Source: CALFER01 sp964472395 (GTDB lineage: Bacteria > CSSED10-310 > CALFER01). Taken from it: 13,635 nt of DNA. This document shows positions 1 through 6,683 of this stretch, one piece after another (position 1 is the first letter of the stretch; each line of letters begins with the position of its first letter). The DNA lies in contig CAYYMM010000116.1 in NCBI GenBank assembly GCA_964472395.1, forward strand, positions 1 to 13,635, in the 5' to 3' direction. The position numbers and the translations under genes are program-made. Below the pieces are notes generated by a model. The model was not told the DNA's origin and did not search any database. It saw only the letters and a program-made list of their open reading frames with translations.

Positions 1-3000
1 CCGCGGGGTCGGTGTGATCGTCGGAGGAATCGTTGGCGGAGGCGTCGGCGACGGCTGCCCGCAGGGTCCGACCGAGTCGATCAGGATGTCGTCGATGTTC
101 CAGCCGCAATATGTCCAACCCGAATCCGTCGGGCCCATTCCCCATCGGATCTTCACATTGGAGGAGCCTGCCGCGGTCGCCGAAATGTCCAGCGTCCAGA
201 GCGACCATGCCCCGGCCTCCATCGTGGCTCCATTGGACCAGACGGTCGCCCAGCTTGTCCCGCCATTGCCGCTCACCTGCACCGTCGCATGGTCATACGA
301 GCTGGATTCGACTCCGAGCCATCCGTAGAAGCTCAGAGTGACAGCCGCGGATGCCGAACAATCGATGAGGGATGTGGTCAGATAATGGGTTGTCGTCATG
401 CTGTTCGGATAGTCCCCGTTGAGATTGTACCCGAATATGTTCGATCCTGTGTGCCCCGCAGTCGGATCGGGTTCGCCATACTGGCCGCCCTGTCCGGTCG
501 GCACACCGAACGCCCACATTCCTTCGACCGTCCATCCCGGGTTCACATCCAGCGGTTCCTGGAGCATCACGGTCTGTTCGAGCGTGATGAAATGATAGAA
601 GACCCCGCTGTTGTCATTGTAGCTGTCGTTGCCCGACACATCGGTCGCGCCGACCGCCACGTAAATGAGCGTGCAATCGTCGATTCCTTCGATGGACATG
701 GAGTGCGTCGTGTTGAGTTCAGCGCCGACGAGTTCCTCCTGGGGAGGCAGCGTCGTGCCGTAGAACAGCCGTGACAGGGAGGGTTCGCTGGTGGTCCACG
801 AAACGGTGGCGCCATCCAGGCCGACCCCCGAGATGACAACATTCGAGATTGCGGGACCGATGCAGTCGATCGTCGCGGTGTCCTCGACCAGCACCGGCGC
901 ACCCTGGCAGGCCGCGTCCTGGTAGGTTGACGTGAGCACATCTCCGTCGACGGTATAAAGATCGCCGGCTCCGCCCGACCCATAGGTGGTGAACTGACCC
1001 TCGAAAATGCCCATGTCCGGAGCGATCTCCGTGCAGATCACATCGAATCCCGCCGGATCGCTCGAACTCACGACATGCGCCAGGGCCTGCTCGACAGCCG
1101 ACGGATTCTGATTCAGATCCGCATCGAGCACGCGAACGAGGACATCGCTCTGGCAGTTGTAGCTCGGCGCCGTGAATTGAACGATGCCGCACGAGGGTGC
1201 TTCCGACAGCACATTGACTTCGAGGGGATCGAGATTGTAACCGGTGACCACAACGGTGACATTGATGCCGGCTTCAACCGGTGAGGCGAGCTGGATATGG
1301 GCCATGCCGGCTGCCGCGATGGCCTTGCCGAGCAGGACACCTTCCTGCGAAAGGGCGACGAGCGCCCCCTCATCCGCGATGGCGATGTCGATCGATTCGG
1401 TGCCGGCCGGAATCGTGGCCGGAAGATCGATATCCGGAGTCGCCGGTGTGTCGGTGCGCAGGATCATGGACGGGTCGCCGAACCAGTGGAACAGTCTGAA
1501 GGTGTAGAGCGTTTCTGCGGAGTTGCCTTCATACATGTGCATGTAGTATTTGCCGAAGGCCATGGCTTCGCAGACGTTCTTCGAATTGGAATAGCGGTTG
1601 CCGGAATGGGTTGAGTCATACTCGGGCCAGAAACAGGTGAACATGCCGTGAGTGAGCAGATCGTTGAATCCGGAATAACTCACACGGGTCGCCGCCATCA
1701 CGCCGACTGCGCCGCCGTTGGCCTTCTTCTGGAACGCCTCGGCAAAACAGTCCGAACTGTAATCAACGGCACCCGTCAGACAGTTGGTCGAAAAAACAAC
1801 TGGTGTTTTGTTGCCATTGGTCAGCGCGTTGACATTCGATACGGAGTATGGAGGATCGCCCCAGCCGTTTTCCGCCCCATGATCGCGATGCTGCACCAGG
1901 CCGACTCCGGAATTGATCGCACTGGTGATCGCGGCCGTAGCCTGCGAAGTCGATCGGAAGAGCGCGGTCCATTCGCTCGGGATCGGATCGGGATGCGCCG
2001 GGCGGTGCGGGTAGCTGTCGCTGCGGAAATGATACGTCGAGCAGCCCGACGCACCGGTGCACATGGCGTGCTGGATGCTCATGCCGACTTCCGTCTCGAG
2101 AAAATCCATCACGTAGGTGCCGGTTTCGTAAAACCAGCGATCCGCCTCGCAATAGGGCGAATAATCATCCTGCAGATAAGCGGCGATCAGGGCGGTGTGA
2201 TACCAGTTGGCCGGGGCCGGATTCCGGTCATACGCGATGATCTTGTTCACGACATCCGTGCAATGCTGTTCGGTCTGTGCGCTGATCCGTCCCATGAAAA
2301 CTTCCGGGAAGTAATCCGAGCCCTGGAGCAGCGAGTAGGGGAGATCCGAGGGGAATGGGCTGCCGTAGGCATCGGGCGTGACGGTCGTGAGCGGCACGCG
2401 GTTGTAATCACCGACCAGCAGAACATACGTCGGTGCAGGATCCCAGTCGTTGTAAGCATTCTGCAGATAGCTCTGAATCGCGGCCGACGTCGTCCCGCCG
2501 ACCTGCGTCAGCGTCACGAGTTGCGTCTGATAGCCCATCAGCGTTTTCCATTCGACCAGCGGCGCGAGTTCTTCAGCAAAACTGTCGTAGGTGATGATCA
2601 GATACTCCGCGCCATCACGCCCGGGACGACCTGTATCTTCAGGCAGGCGCGTATAGTTCGTCAGCAGCATCTCGAACTGCCGCTCGAATGCCGGTGAACT
2701 CAGCCGGGCGCGATCCGCAAGTATTGCGCGATCCACCGGTCCGGAGAACGCAATCCGCACGGTCATGTCGGGAGTCGCGAGTATTTCGCCGTGGAGAGGA
2801 TTGTACCGGATGGGATCGATCTCGAGAAACACCACGCGGCGACCCCGGATAAAGCCATCCTGGGTGATCCGGACAGCCGTGTTCGGAGTAAAGGCATCCC
2901 GGTGGTACGAGGCGGTATCGATCACGAGATCATCCGGATCGCGATCGGGTCCGCATTCCGGCTGTGGCGGCTGAGCGGGCAGGATCGGATTGTCCCGGGT

Positions 3001-3345
3001 GAGGGGGATCTCGGTGCGCATATCGGATGACAGAGACAGGGTTACGCCGGGTGGCACCTCGAGAAACACCCCGCGGAACGGTAGCTCGGGCTCCCCGGGA
3101 GCCCCGTGCCGGCCGCAGCCCGCGATGTCGATCTGGTCGAATGTCCCCTGGGAACGCTCGATCCGAGTCGCGGTCATACCCGGAAAATCCACGGTCAGCG
3201 TGATACCACCGTCATCCTGGACATACTCGACGGAAGCGGGATCGCTCAAGACGGCATCCGGCTGAAAGGGAATAAACTCGGCGATTCCGGTCGAAGCGCA
3301 CAGGACGCCGATCAGAGCAATCGTCAAACTGGAAAGACAATGCAT
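1..3345 (-). CDS. Secreted gingipain-like C25 cysteine peptidase, multidomain (C-terminus beyond left edge)
   Basis: The frame runs without a stop from ATG 3345 to base 1 (1115 codons), so the C-terminus is missing. GGAGG at 3351-3355 fixes the start. Residues 1-22 form a signal peptide (hydrophobic LTIALIGVLC, likely cut after GIA). Residues about 25-195 resemble a propeptide-like N-domain. The C25 peptidase domain spans about 200-600. It contains HRDHGAENGW with candidate catalytic His489, and STNCLTG with candidate nucleophile Cys522. The His-Cys spacing of 33 equals that of gingipain RgpB (His211/Cys244, from memory). FHWFGDPSM closes the domain. An Ig-like segment (about 600-690), a Cys-containing beta domain with DADLNQNP, a fibronectin-III-like unit (about 828-912) and a MAM/jelly-roll-like domain (about 925-1095, ending GWNIDDILID) follow, then a Pro/Thr linker at the edge. 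Many cysteines suggest disulfides outside the cytoplasm. C25 enzymes are secreted proteases; substrate and anchoring cannot be told because the end is cut off. The gene diverges from ridA. Confidence 0.9.
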   Translation of the reverse strand, partial: MHCLSSLTIALIGVLCASTGIAEFIPFQPDAVLSDPASVEYVQDDGGITLTVDFPGMTATRIERSQGTFDQIDIAGCGRHGAPGEPELPFRGVFLEVPPGVTLSLSSDMRTEIPLTRDNPILPAQPPQPECGPDRDPDDLVIDTASYHRDAFTPNTAVRITQDGFIRGRRVVFLEIDPIRYNPLHGEILATPDMTVRIAFSGPVDRAILADRARLSSPAFERQFEMLLTNYTRLPEDTGRPGRDGAEYLIITYDSFAEELAPLVEWKTLMGYQTQLVTLTQVGGTTSAAIQSYLQNAYNDWDPAPTYVLLVGDYNRVPLTTVTPDAYGSPFPSDLPYSLLQGSDYFPEVFMGRISAQTEQHCTDVVNKIIAYDRNPAPANWYHTALIAAYLQDDYSPYCEADRWFYETGTYVMDFLETEVGMSIQHAMCTGASGCSTYHFRSDSYPHRPAHPDPIPSEWTALFRSTSQATAAITSAINSGVGLVQHRDHGAENGWGDPPYSVSNVNALTNGNKTPVVFSTNCLTGAVDYSSDCFAEAFQKKANGGAVGVMAATRVSYSGFNDLLTHGMFTCFWPEYDSTHSGNRYSNSKNVCEAMAFGKYYMHMYEGNSAETLYTFRLFHWFGDPSMILRTDTPATPDIDLPATIPAGTESIDIAIADEGALVALSQEGVLLGKAIAAAGMAHIQLASPVEAGINVTVVVTGYNLDPLEVNVLSEAPSCGIVQFTAPSYNCQSDVLVRVLDADLNQNPSAVEQALAHVVSSSDPAGFDVICTEIAPDMGIFEGQFTTYGSGGAGDLYTVDGDVLTSTYQDAACQGAPVLVEDTATIDCIGPAISNVVISGVGLDGATVSWTTSEPSLSRLFYGTTLPPQEELVGAELNTTHSMSIEGIDDCTLIYVAVGATDVSGNDSYNDNSGVFYHFITLEQTVMLQEPLDVNPGWTVEGMWAFGVPTGQGGQYGEPDPTAGHTGSNIFGYNLNGDYPNSMTTTHYLTTSLIDCSASAAVTLSFYGWLGVESSSYDHATVQVSGNGGTSWATVWSNGATMEAGAWSLWTLDISATAAGSSNVKIRWGMGPTDSGWTYCGWNIDDILIDSVGPCGQPSPTPPPTIPPTITPTPR

Positions 3346-3350
3346 GAAAA

Positions 3351-3355
3351 CCTCC
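3351..3355 (-). promoter_or_regulatory. Shine-Dalgarno of the C25 peptidase gene
   Basis: GGAGG on the minus strand, 5 bases before ATG 3345. It supports this start for the open frame and places the signal peptide exactly at the N-terminus. Confidence 0.75.
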
Positions 3356-3419
3356 ATCGGGAAAAAGCCATTCGGTAAAATTGCAATAACTGTGCCTTTT
3401 CTTCTGATGGCTGGTTGAG

Positions 3420-3425
3420 TATGAT
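3420..3425 (+). promoter_or_regulatory. Possible -10 box for ridA
   Basis: TATGAT (5 of 6 to TATAAT) lies in the 121-bp divergent gap between the C25 peptidase and ridA, 41 bases before the ridA ATG. No good -35 sits at the right distance (TTTTCT with 17-bp spacing is poor), so this is a weak call. No convincing promoter for the peptidase is visible on the other strand. Confidence 0.3.
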
Positions 3426-3454
3426 CACATCCTGTCTCGATGGATGTCCGTACG

Positions 3455-3461
3455 AAAGGAG
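3455..3461 (+). promoter_or_regulatory. Shine-Dalgarno deciding the ridA start
   Basis: AAAGGAG, 5 bases upstream of ATG 3467. It lies inside the frame that would begin at ATG 3440, which argues against the upstream start. Confidence 0.8.
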
Positions 3462-3466
3462 TCACC

Positions 3467-3850
3467 ATGAATCGATCGATCGTTCACACTGCCGCTGCCC
3501 CGGCCGCGGTCGGCCCTTATTCGCAGGCCGTTCGCGCCAACGGCTTTCTGTTCGTCTCGGGCCAGATCCCGCTCGACCCCGCCACCGGCGCCCTGGCCGG
3601 ACCGGATATCGACACGCAGACCCGGCAGGTTCTGAAAAACATCCGAGCGATCTTGGAATCGCAGGGAATGACCGAATCGCATGTTGTCAAGACGACCATT
3701 TTTCTGCGCGACATGAATGACTTTCAGACCGTGAACGGAATCTATGCCGGTTCGTTTCCCGTGGATCCCCCGGCACGCGAAACGGTCGAGGTGTCGCGGT
3801 TGCCGAAAGACGTCCGGATCGAAATCTCAGCGATTGCCGTCATCGCCTGA
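3467..3850 (+). CDS. ridA: RidA family 2-iminobutanoate/2-iminopropanoate deaminase
   Basis: A 127-residue protein, the normal length of RidA/YjgF/YER057c/UK114 proteins. RidA hydrolyses reactive enamine/imine intermediates released by PLP enzymes such as threonine dehydratase to 2-keto acids and ammonia, protecting PLP enzymes in the cytosol as a homotrimer. Visible signatures are AAVGPYSQAV near the N-terminus, FLFVSGQIPLDP, VVKTTIFLRDMNDF, PPARETVEVSRLPKD and IEISAIAV at the C-terminus. Arg104 and Glu119 line up with Arg105 and Glu120 of enterobacterial RidA, so it should be an active archetypal member. The start at 3467 is chosen over an in-frame ATG at 3440 because AAAGGAG (3455-3461) lies 5 bases before it and family members begin here. 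The methyltransferase follows after 18 bp. Confidence 0.95.
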   Translation: MNRSIVHTAAAPAAVGPYSQAVRANGFLFVSGQIPLDPATGALAGPDIDTQTRQVLKNIRAILESQGMTESHVVKTTIFLRDMNDFQTVNGIYAGSFPVDPPARETVEVSRLPKDVRIEISAIAVIA

Positions 3851-3868
3851 CCCGTTCGGAGATTCATC

Positions 3869-4609
3869 ATGAGCAGCGATGCCCTGAAAGCGGAGTGGGA
3901 AGCTCTGTCGACGCCATGGATCCGCGAAACCCGGCATGGCAAAAACCCGACACGCACCGGGTTGCTCGATCGACCGATGATCGATGCCTGCGGCGATGTG
4001 ACGGGAAAACGAGTGTTGGATTGCGGGTGCGGCGAGGGTCGGTTTTGCCGGATGATGGCCAGCCGGGGGGCCCGGTATGTCCTGGGACTCGATCGGTGTG
4101 AACCGATGATCCGATCCGCTCAGGAATTACCCGTCGATGCGATTGAGTATCATGTTGCGGACGTTCAGAATCTGGGGTTCCTCGAAGATGCCTCGTTCGA
4201 TGTCGCGGTGTCGTATCTGAATCAGTGCGATCTGCCGGATTTCGCCTCCAACACCCGGGAGGTGTTCCGCGTGCTCAGGCCGGGCGGACGATTTGCAATC
4301 GCAAATCTGCATCCCATGCGGTCGGCCGTGGGATACTGGCAGAAATCCGCAGAGGGTGTTAAGCAGCATGTCATTTTGGATCGATACCTCGACGAGGGCG
4401 CTCGCAGGTGGAATCTGATGGGCGTGGATCTCACGAACTTCCACCGATCGCTCGCAACGTATGTGAACTGCTTTCTGGAGACGGGGTTTCGACTGGTGCG
4501 CCTGATCGAGCCGACCGTCACATGCGAAGAAGTTGCGGTCTATCCGGAACTTGCGGACGAACAGAGGGTGCCGAATTTTGTGATCTACGTGCTGGATCGA
4601 CCTGAATAA
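3869..4609 (+). CDS. Class I SAM-dependent methyltransferase
   Basis: A 246-residue soluble protein with the Rossmann-type methyltransferase core (Methyltransf_11/25-like). Motif I is VLDCGCGEGRF (residues 49-59), the SAM-binding glycine loop. YVLGLDRCEPMI carries the acidic residue at the end of strand 2 (Asp75), expected to contact the ribose. YHVADVQNLGF (Asp98) matches the adenine-binding region, FDVAVSYLNQCDLPD matches strand 4, and VFRVLRPGGRFAIANLHP is the usual post-core motif. The C-terminal third (about 155-246) would set substrate specificity and I do not recognise it. The substrate, whether small molecule, quinone-like or other, cannot be inferred. The gene begins 18 bp after the ridA stop with a modest CGGAG Shine-Dalgarno, so it is probably the second gene of that transcript. 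No terminator is visible behind it. Confidence 0.9.
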   Translation: MSSDALKAEWEALSTPWIRETRHGKNPTRTGLLDRPMIDACGDVTGKRVLDCGCGEGRFCRMMASRGARYVLGLDRCEPMIRSAQELPVDAIEYHVADVQNLGFLEDASFDVAVSYLNQCDLPDFASNTREVFRVLRPGGRFAIANLHPMRSAVGYWQKSAEGVKQHVILDRYLDEGARRWNLMGVDLTNFHRSLATYVNCFLETGFRLVRLIEPTVTCEEVAVYPELADEQRVPNFVIYVLDRPE

Positions 4610-4635
4610 TCGAATGAAATCAAGTTGTTAGCGAT

Positions 4636-4664
4636 TTGACAGGTCGAGACGAATCGGTTAGAAC
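4636..4664 (+). promoter_or_regulatory. Sigma70-type promoter of the small basic protein gene
   Basis: A perfect -35 TTGACA at 4636-4641, a 17-bp spacer, and a -10 TAGAAC (4 of 6) at 4659-4664. Transcription would start near 4671, giving a leader of about 55 bases before ATG 4727. It begins only 27 bp after the methyltransferase stop, so the short gene has its own promoter whether or not ridA transcription reads through. Confidence 0.65.
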
Positions 4665-4726
4665 ATAAACATGCGAGTATGTGTGTTCACCGTGAATCTT
4701 GCTTCTGTGAAAGGAGACAAAGTTGT

Positions 4727-4834
4727 ATGGGACGTGAATTGAAACCACCGAAAAACGTGAAGAAGAAGCCCGAGAAGTCGATCAAGGAAAAGCGGGAACT
4801 CAAGCGCCAGAAGAAGGACGGCTCGACCTTGTAA
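4727..4834 (+). CDS. 35-residue lysine-rich small protein, function unknown
   Basis: A short frame of 35 codons plus TAA, preceded by a strong AAGGAG (4711-4716) at 10 bases and a promoter with consensus -35. The protein starts MGRELKPPKNVKKKPEKS. It has 11 Lys and 3 Arg against 4 Glu and 1 Asp (net about +9), no hydrophobic segment and no Cys. The middle (KSIKEKRELKRQKK) should be a charged helix. From memory, small proteins with a Pro/Lys-rich start and a K-S-x-K-E-K-R core occur in many bacteria as uncharacterised products, but I cannot name a family. Basic composition suggests nucleic acid or ribosome binding; that is inference only. Coding status rests on the ribosome site, promoter and non-random composition, not on a proven homologue. 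Confidence 0.7.
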   Translation: MGRELKPPKNVKKKPEKSIKEKRELKRQKKDGSTL

Positions 4835-4860
4835 CCCACCCGTTTCTCGCTATACTGAAA

Positions 4861-4883
4861 TAAAGGGACACCTTACTTAATTC
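4861..4883. repeat. Left inverted-repeat arm
   Basis: 23 bp, starting TAAAGGGACACC and ending TTAATTC. It differs from the inverted right arm only at its fourth base (A here, G in the right arm read inverted). Confidence 0.75.
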
Positions 4884-4932
4884 ACCTGTGACTCCAGCCA
4901 AAGAGCTGTTTCGCCCACAAACAGGGGCATCT

Positions 4933-4953
4933 GAAAACCGAAAACCGAAAACG
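4933..4953 (+). repeat. Three tandem 7-mers (GAAAACC type)
   Basis: Two exact GAAAACC units followed by GAAAACG, inside the inverted-repeat element next to its right arm. Confidence 0.7.
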
Positions 4954-4967
4954 TCAAACCTATAATC

Positions 4968-4990
4968 GAATTAAGTAAGGTGTCCCCTTA
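4968..4990. repeat. Right inverted-repeat arm
   Basis: 23 bp, starting GAATTAAG and ending GTCCCCTTA. It is the inverted mate of 4861-4883. Confidence 0.75.
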
Positions 4991-4995
4991 TCTAA

Positions 4996-5025
4996 CCGTC
5001 GCCGTGGCAGGCTTCGGCGGGACGG
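4996..5025. other. GC-rich stem-loop
   Basis: CCGTC-GCCG (4996-5004) pairs with CGGC (5015-5018) and GACGG (5021-5025), with a two-base GG bulge and a 10-base loop. It lies between the inverted-repeat element and the terminator. It has no T-run on either side, so it is not a standard terminator. It may be another short dispersed repeat. Confidence 0.4.
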
Positions 5026-5027
5026 AT

Positions 5028-5076
5028 AAAAAGAAAGCGCCCTGGAACCGGTATCGAACGGTTTGCTCCAGAGCGC
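5028..5076 (-). terminator. Rho-independent terminator of the DUF4397-like gene
   Basis: Read on the minus strand, a stem GCGCTCTGGA (5076-5067) pairs with TCCAGGGCGC (5046-5037) with one G-T wobble. An inner AACCG/CGGTT extension follows, and the tail is TTTCTTTTT (5036-5028). It begins about 28 bp after the gene's stop codon. Confidence 0.85.
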
Positions 5077-5104
5077 CTTCACGAACACATATCCACACTG
5101 AACA

Positions 5105-6472
5105 CTACATCTTGACGGAATCAATCATCATCATCCCGCCATCACGAGTCTGAATCCGTAACTGCAACGCATCCCCATCGATGACCAGAAACAGATTTCC
5201 AACCGTCCCGCTCACCATCTCGGGAACCTCGAACCGTATGTCCGCCTTGCCGTCACGATTCAGATCCACCCCGAGCACAAACTCGGCCTGATCCAGTATC
5301 CTCGCTTCGCCGGATGCCGCAACATCCAGATCCTTCCACAGCGGCACGGTTTCACCCGAGCGATTCTCGAGGAGCAGATCCACTTTGCCCGCCCCGACTG
5401 CAAGATGCACAGGCCGCAACGCGATCTGCCCATCCTTCACGTCAACCGGGTTTTCCTCGAGAATGATCGCCTTGATCTTGGTCAGCCGGTCGAATGCCAC
5501 CAGCGTGTATGCCCGGCCATCCTTGATCGGAACATCCTTCAGCCGAATCAGTGCCTCATCCGGAGCACACCCCGAGGTCGAAATGTCAATCGTCTGCAAC
5601 CCCGTCATGAGTCTCCGGAAATCTCCCGCTTCTCCGAAACCGATCAACTGCTCGAACGGCATCCGCTCGTTGAACCACACATCATACTCGAACGGTCCCG
5701 GTGACAGATTCACAAACCGGAATGCTCCCGAATTCCTCGGATCGATCCGCACGGTCTCACCATCCGGCATCTGCGCCACGATAAACACGACCCCGAGCAA
5801 ATCCTGAACCGCAAACACATTCACAACACCATCCACTCGCAAACCGGGTACCGCATACCGGAAATCCGCAATACGGTCCATGTCGGCATCGATCCCGATC
5901 CGCATCCCTGTCGAGGGGATCCATAATCCATCCCGTGTTTCGCCGAACCCGAGATCCTCCAGGAGCATCACCGGAAGACCCTTGCCGAGGGGCAAACGCC
6001 ACAAATCCACAGGACCGGCATCATACGCCGCATGAATGACCCGCGCCGCCGCATCATGCCGAACCGAGGGGAACAGCAGATTCTCATCGATCACCATGGT
6101 CTTCAGTTCGCTCATCCGATCATAGACGACCAGCGTCATCCGATCACCCGCATCGAGTGCCCAGTCGCTGATCTTGATCAGTTCGTTTTCTCCGTATCCA
6201 TCGTCTACCGTTATGAGATCAAATGAGTAGCGCCCGGCTGGAATTGCGCGATACTCGGTGGATTGCGTGAAAGCCAGCCGATCCACCAACCGGTCCGTAC
6301 CATCGATCCGAACGGTAATGTCGGGTGTATCCGGCGAGAGATGAATGATGCGGATGTACCCGTTCCGGTCGATGACTCCCGGCGCATGCGTGCTCTGCAT
6401 CGCGCTCGATACAACCGAAAAGAGAACGGTGAGTGCCAATCCGAGACCAACTATATATTGCTTCGATTTCAT
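5105..6472 (-). CDS. Exported protein with duplicated DUF4397-like modules
   Basis: 455 residues starting MKSKQYIVGLG. A signal peptide covers 1-24 (hydrophobic IVGLGLALTVLFSVV, likely cut after SSA). The mature part is an internal duplication. Copy 1 (about 39-245) has YIRIIHLSPDTPDITVRIDG, a PAGRYSF turn, ARVIHAAYDAGPVDLW, and an acidic loop IDADMDRIADF. Copy 2 (about 248-455) repeats the order with AFRFVNLSPGPFEYDVWF, LRPVHLAVGAGKVDLLL and VDLNRDGKADI. The RVIHxSPDxP and PAGxY signatures match DUF4397 beta domains, known from secreted and cell-surface proteins of unknown function. The D-x-N-x-D-G-x-x-D loops could bind calcium (inference). The longer frame from ATG 6487 is rejected because GGAGG (6481-6485) lies inside it, 8 bases before ATG 6472. 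It is a monocistronic unit with its own promoter and terminator. Confidence 0.85.
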   Translation of the reverse strand: MKSKQYIVGLGLALTVLFSVVSSAMQSTHAPGVIDRNGYIRIIHLSPDTPDITVRIDGTDRLVDRLAFTQSTEYRAIPAGRYSFDLITVDDGYGENELIKISDWALDAGDRMTLVVYDRMSELKTMVIDENLLFPSVRHDAAARVIHAAYDAGPVDLWRLPLGKGLPVMLLEDLGFGETRDGLWIPSTGMRIGIDADMDRIADFRYAVPGLRVDGVVNVFAVQDLLGVVFIVAQMPDGETVRIDPRNSGAFRFVNLSPGPFEYDVWFNERMPFEQLIGFGEAGDFRRLMTGLQTIDISTSGCAPDEALIRLKDVPIKDGRAYTLVAFDRLTKIKAIILEENPVDVKDGQIALRPVHLAVGAGKVDLLLENRSGETVPLWKDLDVAASGEARILDQAEFVLGVDLNRDGKADIRFEVPEMVSGTVGNLFLVIDGDALQLRIQTRDGGMMMIDSVKM

Positions 6473-6480
6473 CGTGTGTT

Positions 6481-6485
6481 CCTCC
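6481..6485 (-). promoter_or_regulatory. Shine-Dalgarno deciding the start at 6472
   Basis: GGAGG on the minus strand, 8 bases before ATG 6472. It overlaps the upstream ATG at 6487, so translation from 6487 is unlikely. Confidence 0.8.
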
Positions 6486-6566
6486 ATGTGTTACCTGAAC
6501 CATATTCACGGGTTTCCTGTCCCGAACGGTGTGACTGACGGTGCCAGTCGCGACCGCATGCTTGTA

Positions 6567-6594
6567 TTTATAGAATCTTGATTTTATTTGTCAA
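6567..6594 (-). promoter_or_regulatory. Near-consensus sigma70 promoter of the DUF4397-like gene
   Basis: On the minus strand, TTGACA (6594-6589), a 16-bp AT-rich spacer and TATAAA (6572-6567). The match is 6 of 6 plus 5 of 6 and lies in the most AT-rich stretch between the divergent genes. The leader would be about 85-90 bases. Confidence 0.8.
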
Positions 6595-6631
6595 GTTTAA
6601 TCGAGTCGAAAGCGCGAGGTCGCCCCGGAGC

Positions 6632-6660
6632 TTGCAATTTGCCTGCATCAGCCGTATGAA
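6632..6660 (+). promoter_or_regulatory. Possible promoter of the kinase gene
   Basis: TTGCAA (6632-6637), a 17-bp spacer and TATGAA (6655-6660), each 4 of 6 to consensus. It is a moderate match at the ideal spacing. Transcription would begin near 6667, at the hairpin described next. Confidence 0.4.
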
Positions 6661-6663
6661 ATT

Positions 6664-6683
6664 CTCCTCAGGCCCAAGAGGAG
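6664..6683 (+). promoter_or_regulatory. Hairpin that could mask the kinase Shine-Dalgarno
   Basis: CTCCTC (6664-6669) and GAGGAG (6678-6683) form a perfect 6-bp stem around an 8-base loop. The right half is part of the purine-rich AGGAGGAAGG ribosome site (6679-6688) ahead of ATG 6700. A second weaker site, AGAGG at 6690-6694, stays free. If transcription starts near 6667 the left arm would be partly lost, so the role depends on the true start point. Confidence 0.4.

Larger units (their letters stand above)
4861..4990. repeat. 130-bp element with 23-bp terminal inverted repeats (REPIN/MITE-like)
   Basis: The arms at 4861-4883 and 4968-4990 are reverse complements at 22 of 23 positions; the shared core is GACACCTTACTTAATTC. 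The 84-bp interior holds no gene. It contains a small stem-loop (CTGTTT 4906-4911 with AAACAG 4919-4924) and three tandem 7-mers of the type GAAAACC (4933-4953). No clear target-site duplication flanks it. The symmetry and size fit a non-autonomous mobile repeat or a pair of REP sequences. From memory, closely similar GGTGTCCCC/AATTAAGT arms recur in metagenomic genomes near REP-associated tyrosine (Y1/IS200-like) transposases; this was not checked. No transposase lies in this window. Confidence 0.75.

Noticed and set aside
1..40. Possible protein-coding repeat or tandem DNA repeat at the left edge
   Set aside because: The low-complexity look comes from Pro/Thr codons of the linker at the end of the visible C25 peptidase frame.
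1648..2697. A 349-codon plus-strand open frame
   Set aside because: It lies wholly antisense to the C25 peptidase domain, whose minus-strand frame has conserved motifs. Its translation is Arg/Ile-rich with no recognisable domain, as expected of a high-GC shadow frame.
3440..3466. Upstream in-frame ATG for ridA
   Set aside because: It adds nine residues not seen in RidA proteins and contains the Shine-Dalgarno of the start at 3467.
4671..4742. A 23-codon frame beginning at the predicted transcription start and overlapping the small basic gene
   Set aside because: It could be a leaderless leader peptide, but the ATG coincides with an estimated start only. There is no ribosome site or recognisable composition, and the overlapping 35-codon frame has much better support.
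4829..4856. TTGTAA-N16-TATACT promoter-like pair after the small gene
   Set aside because: The -35 is weak and overlaps the stop codon, and no plus-strand gene follows until 6700.
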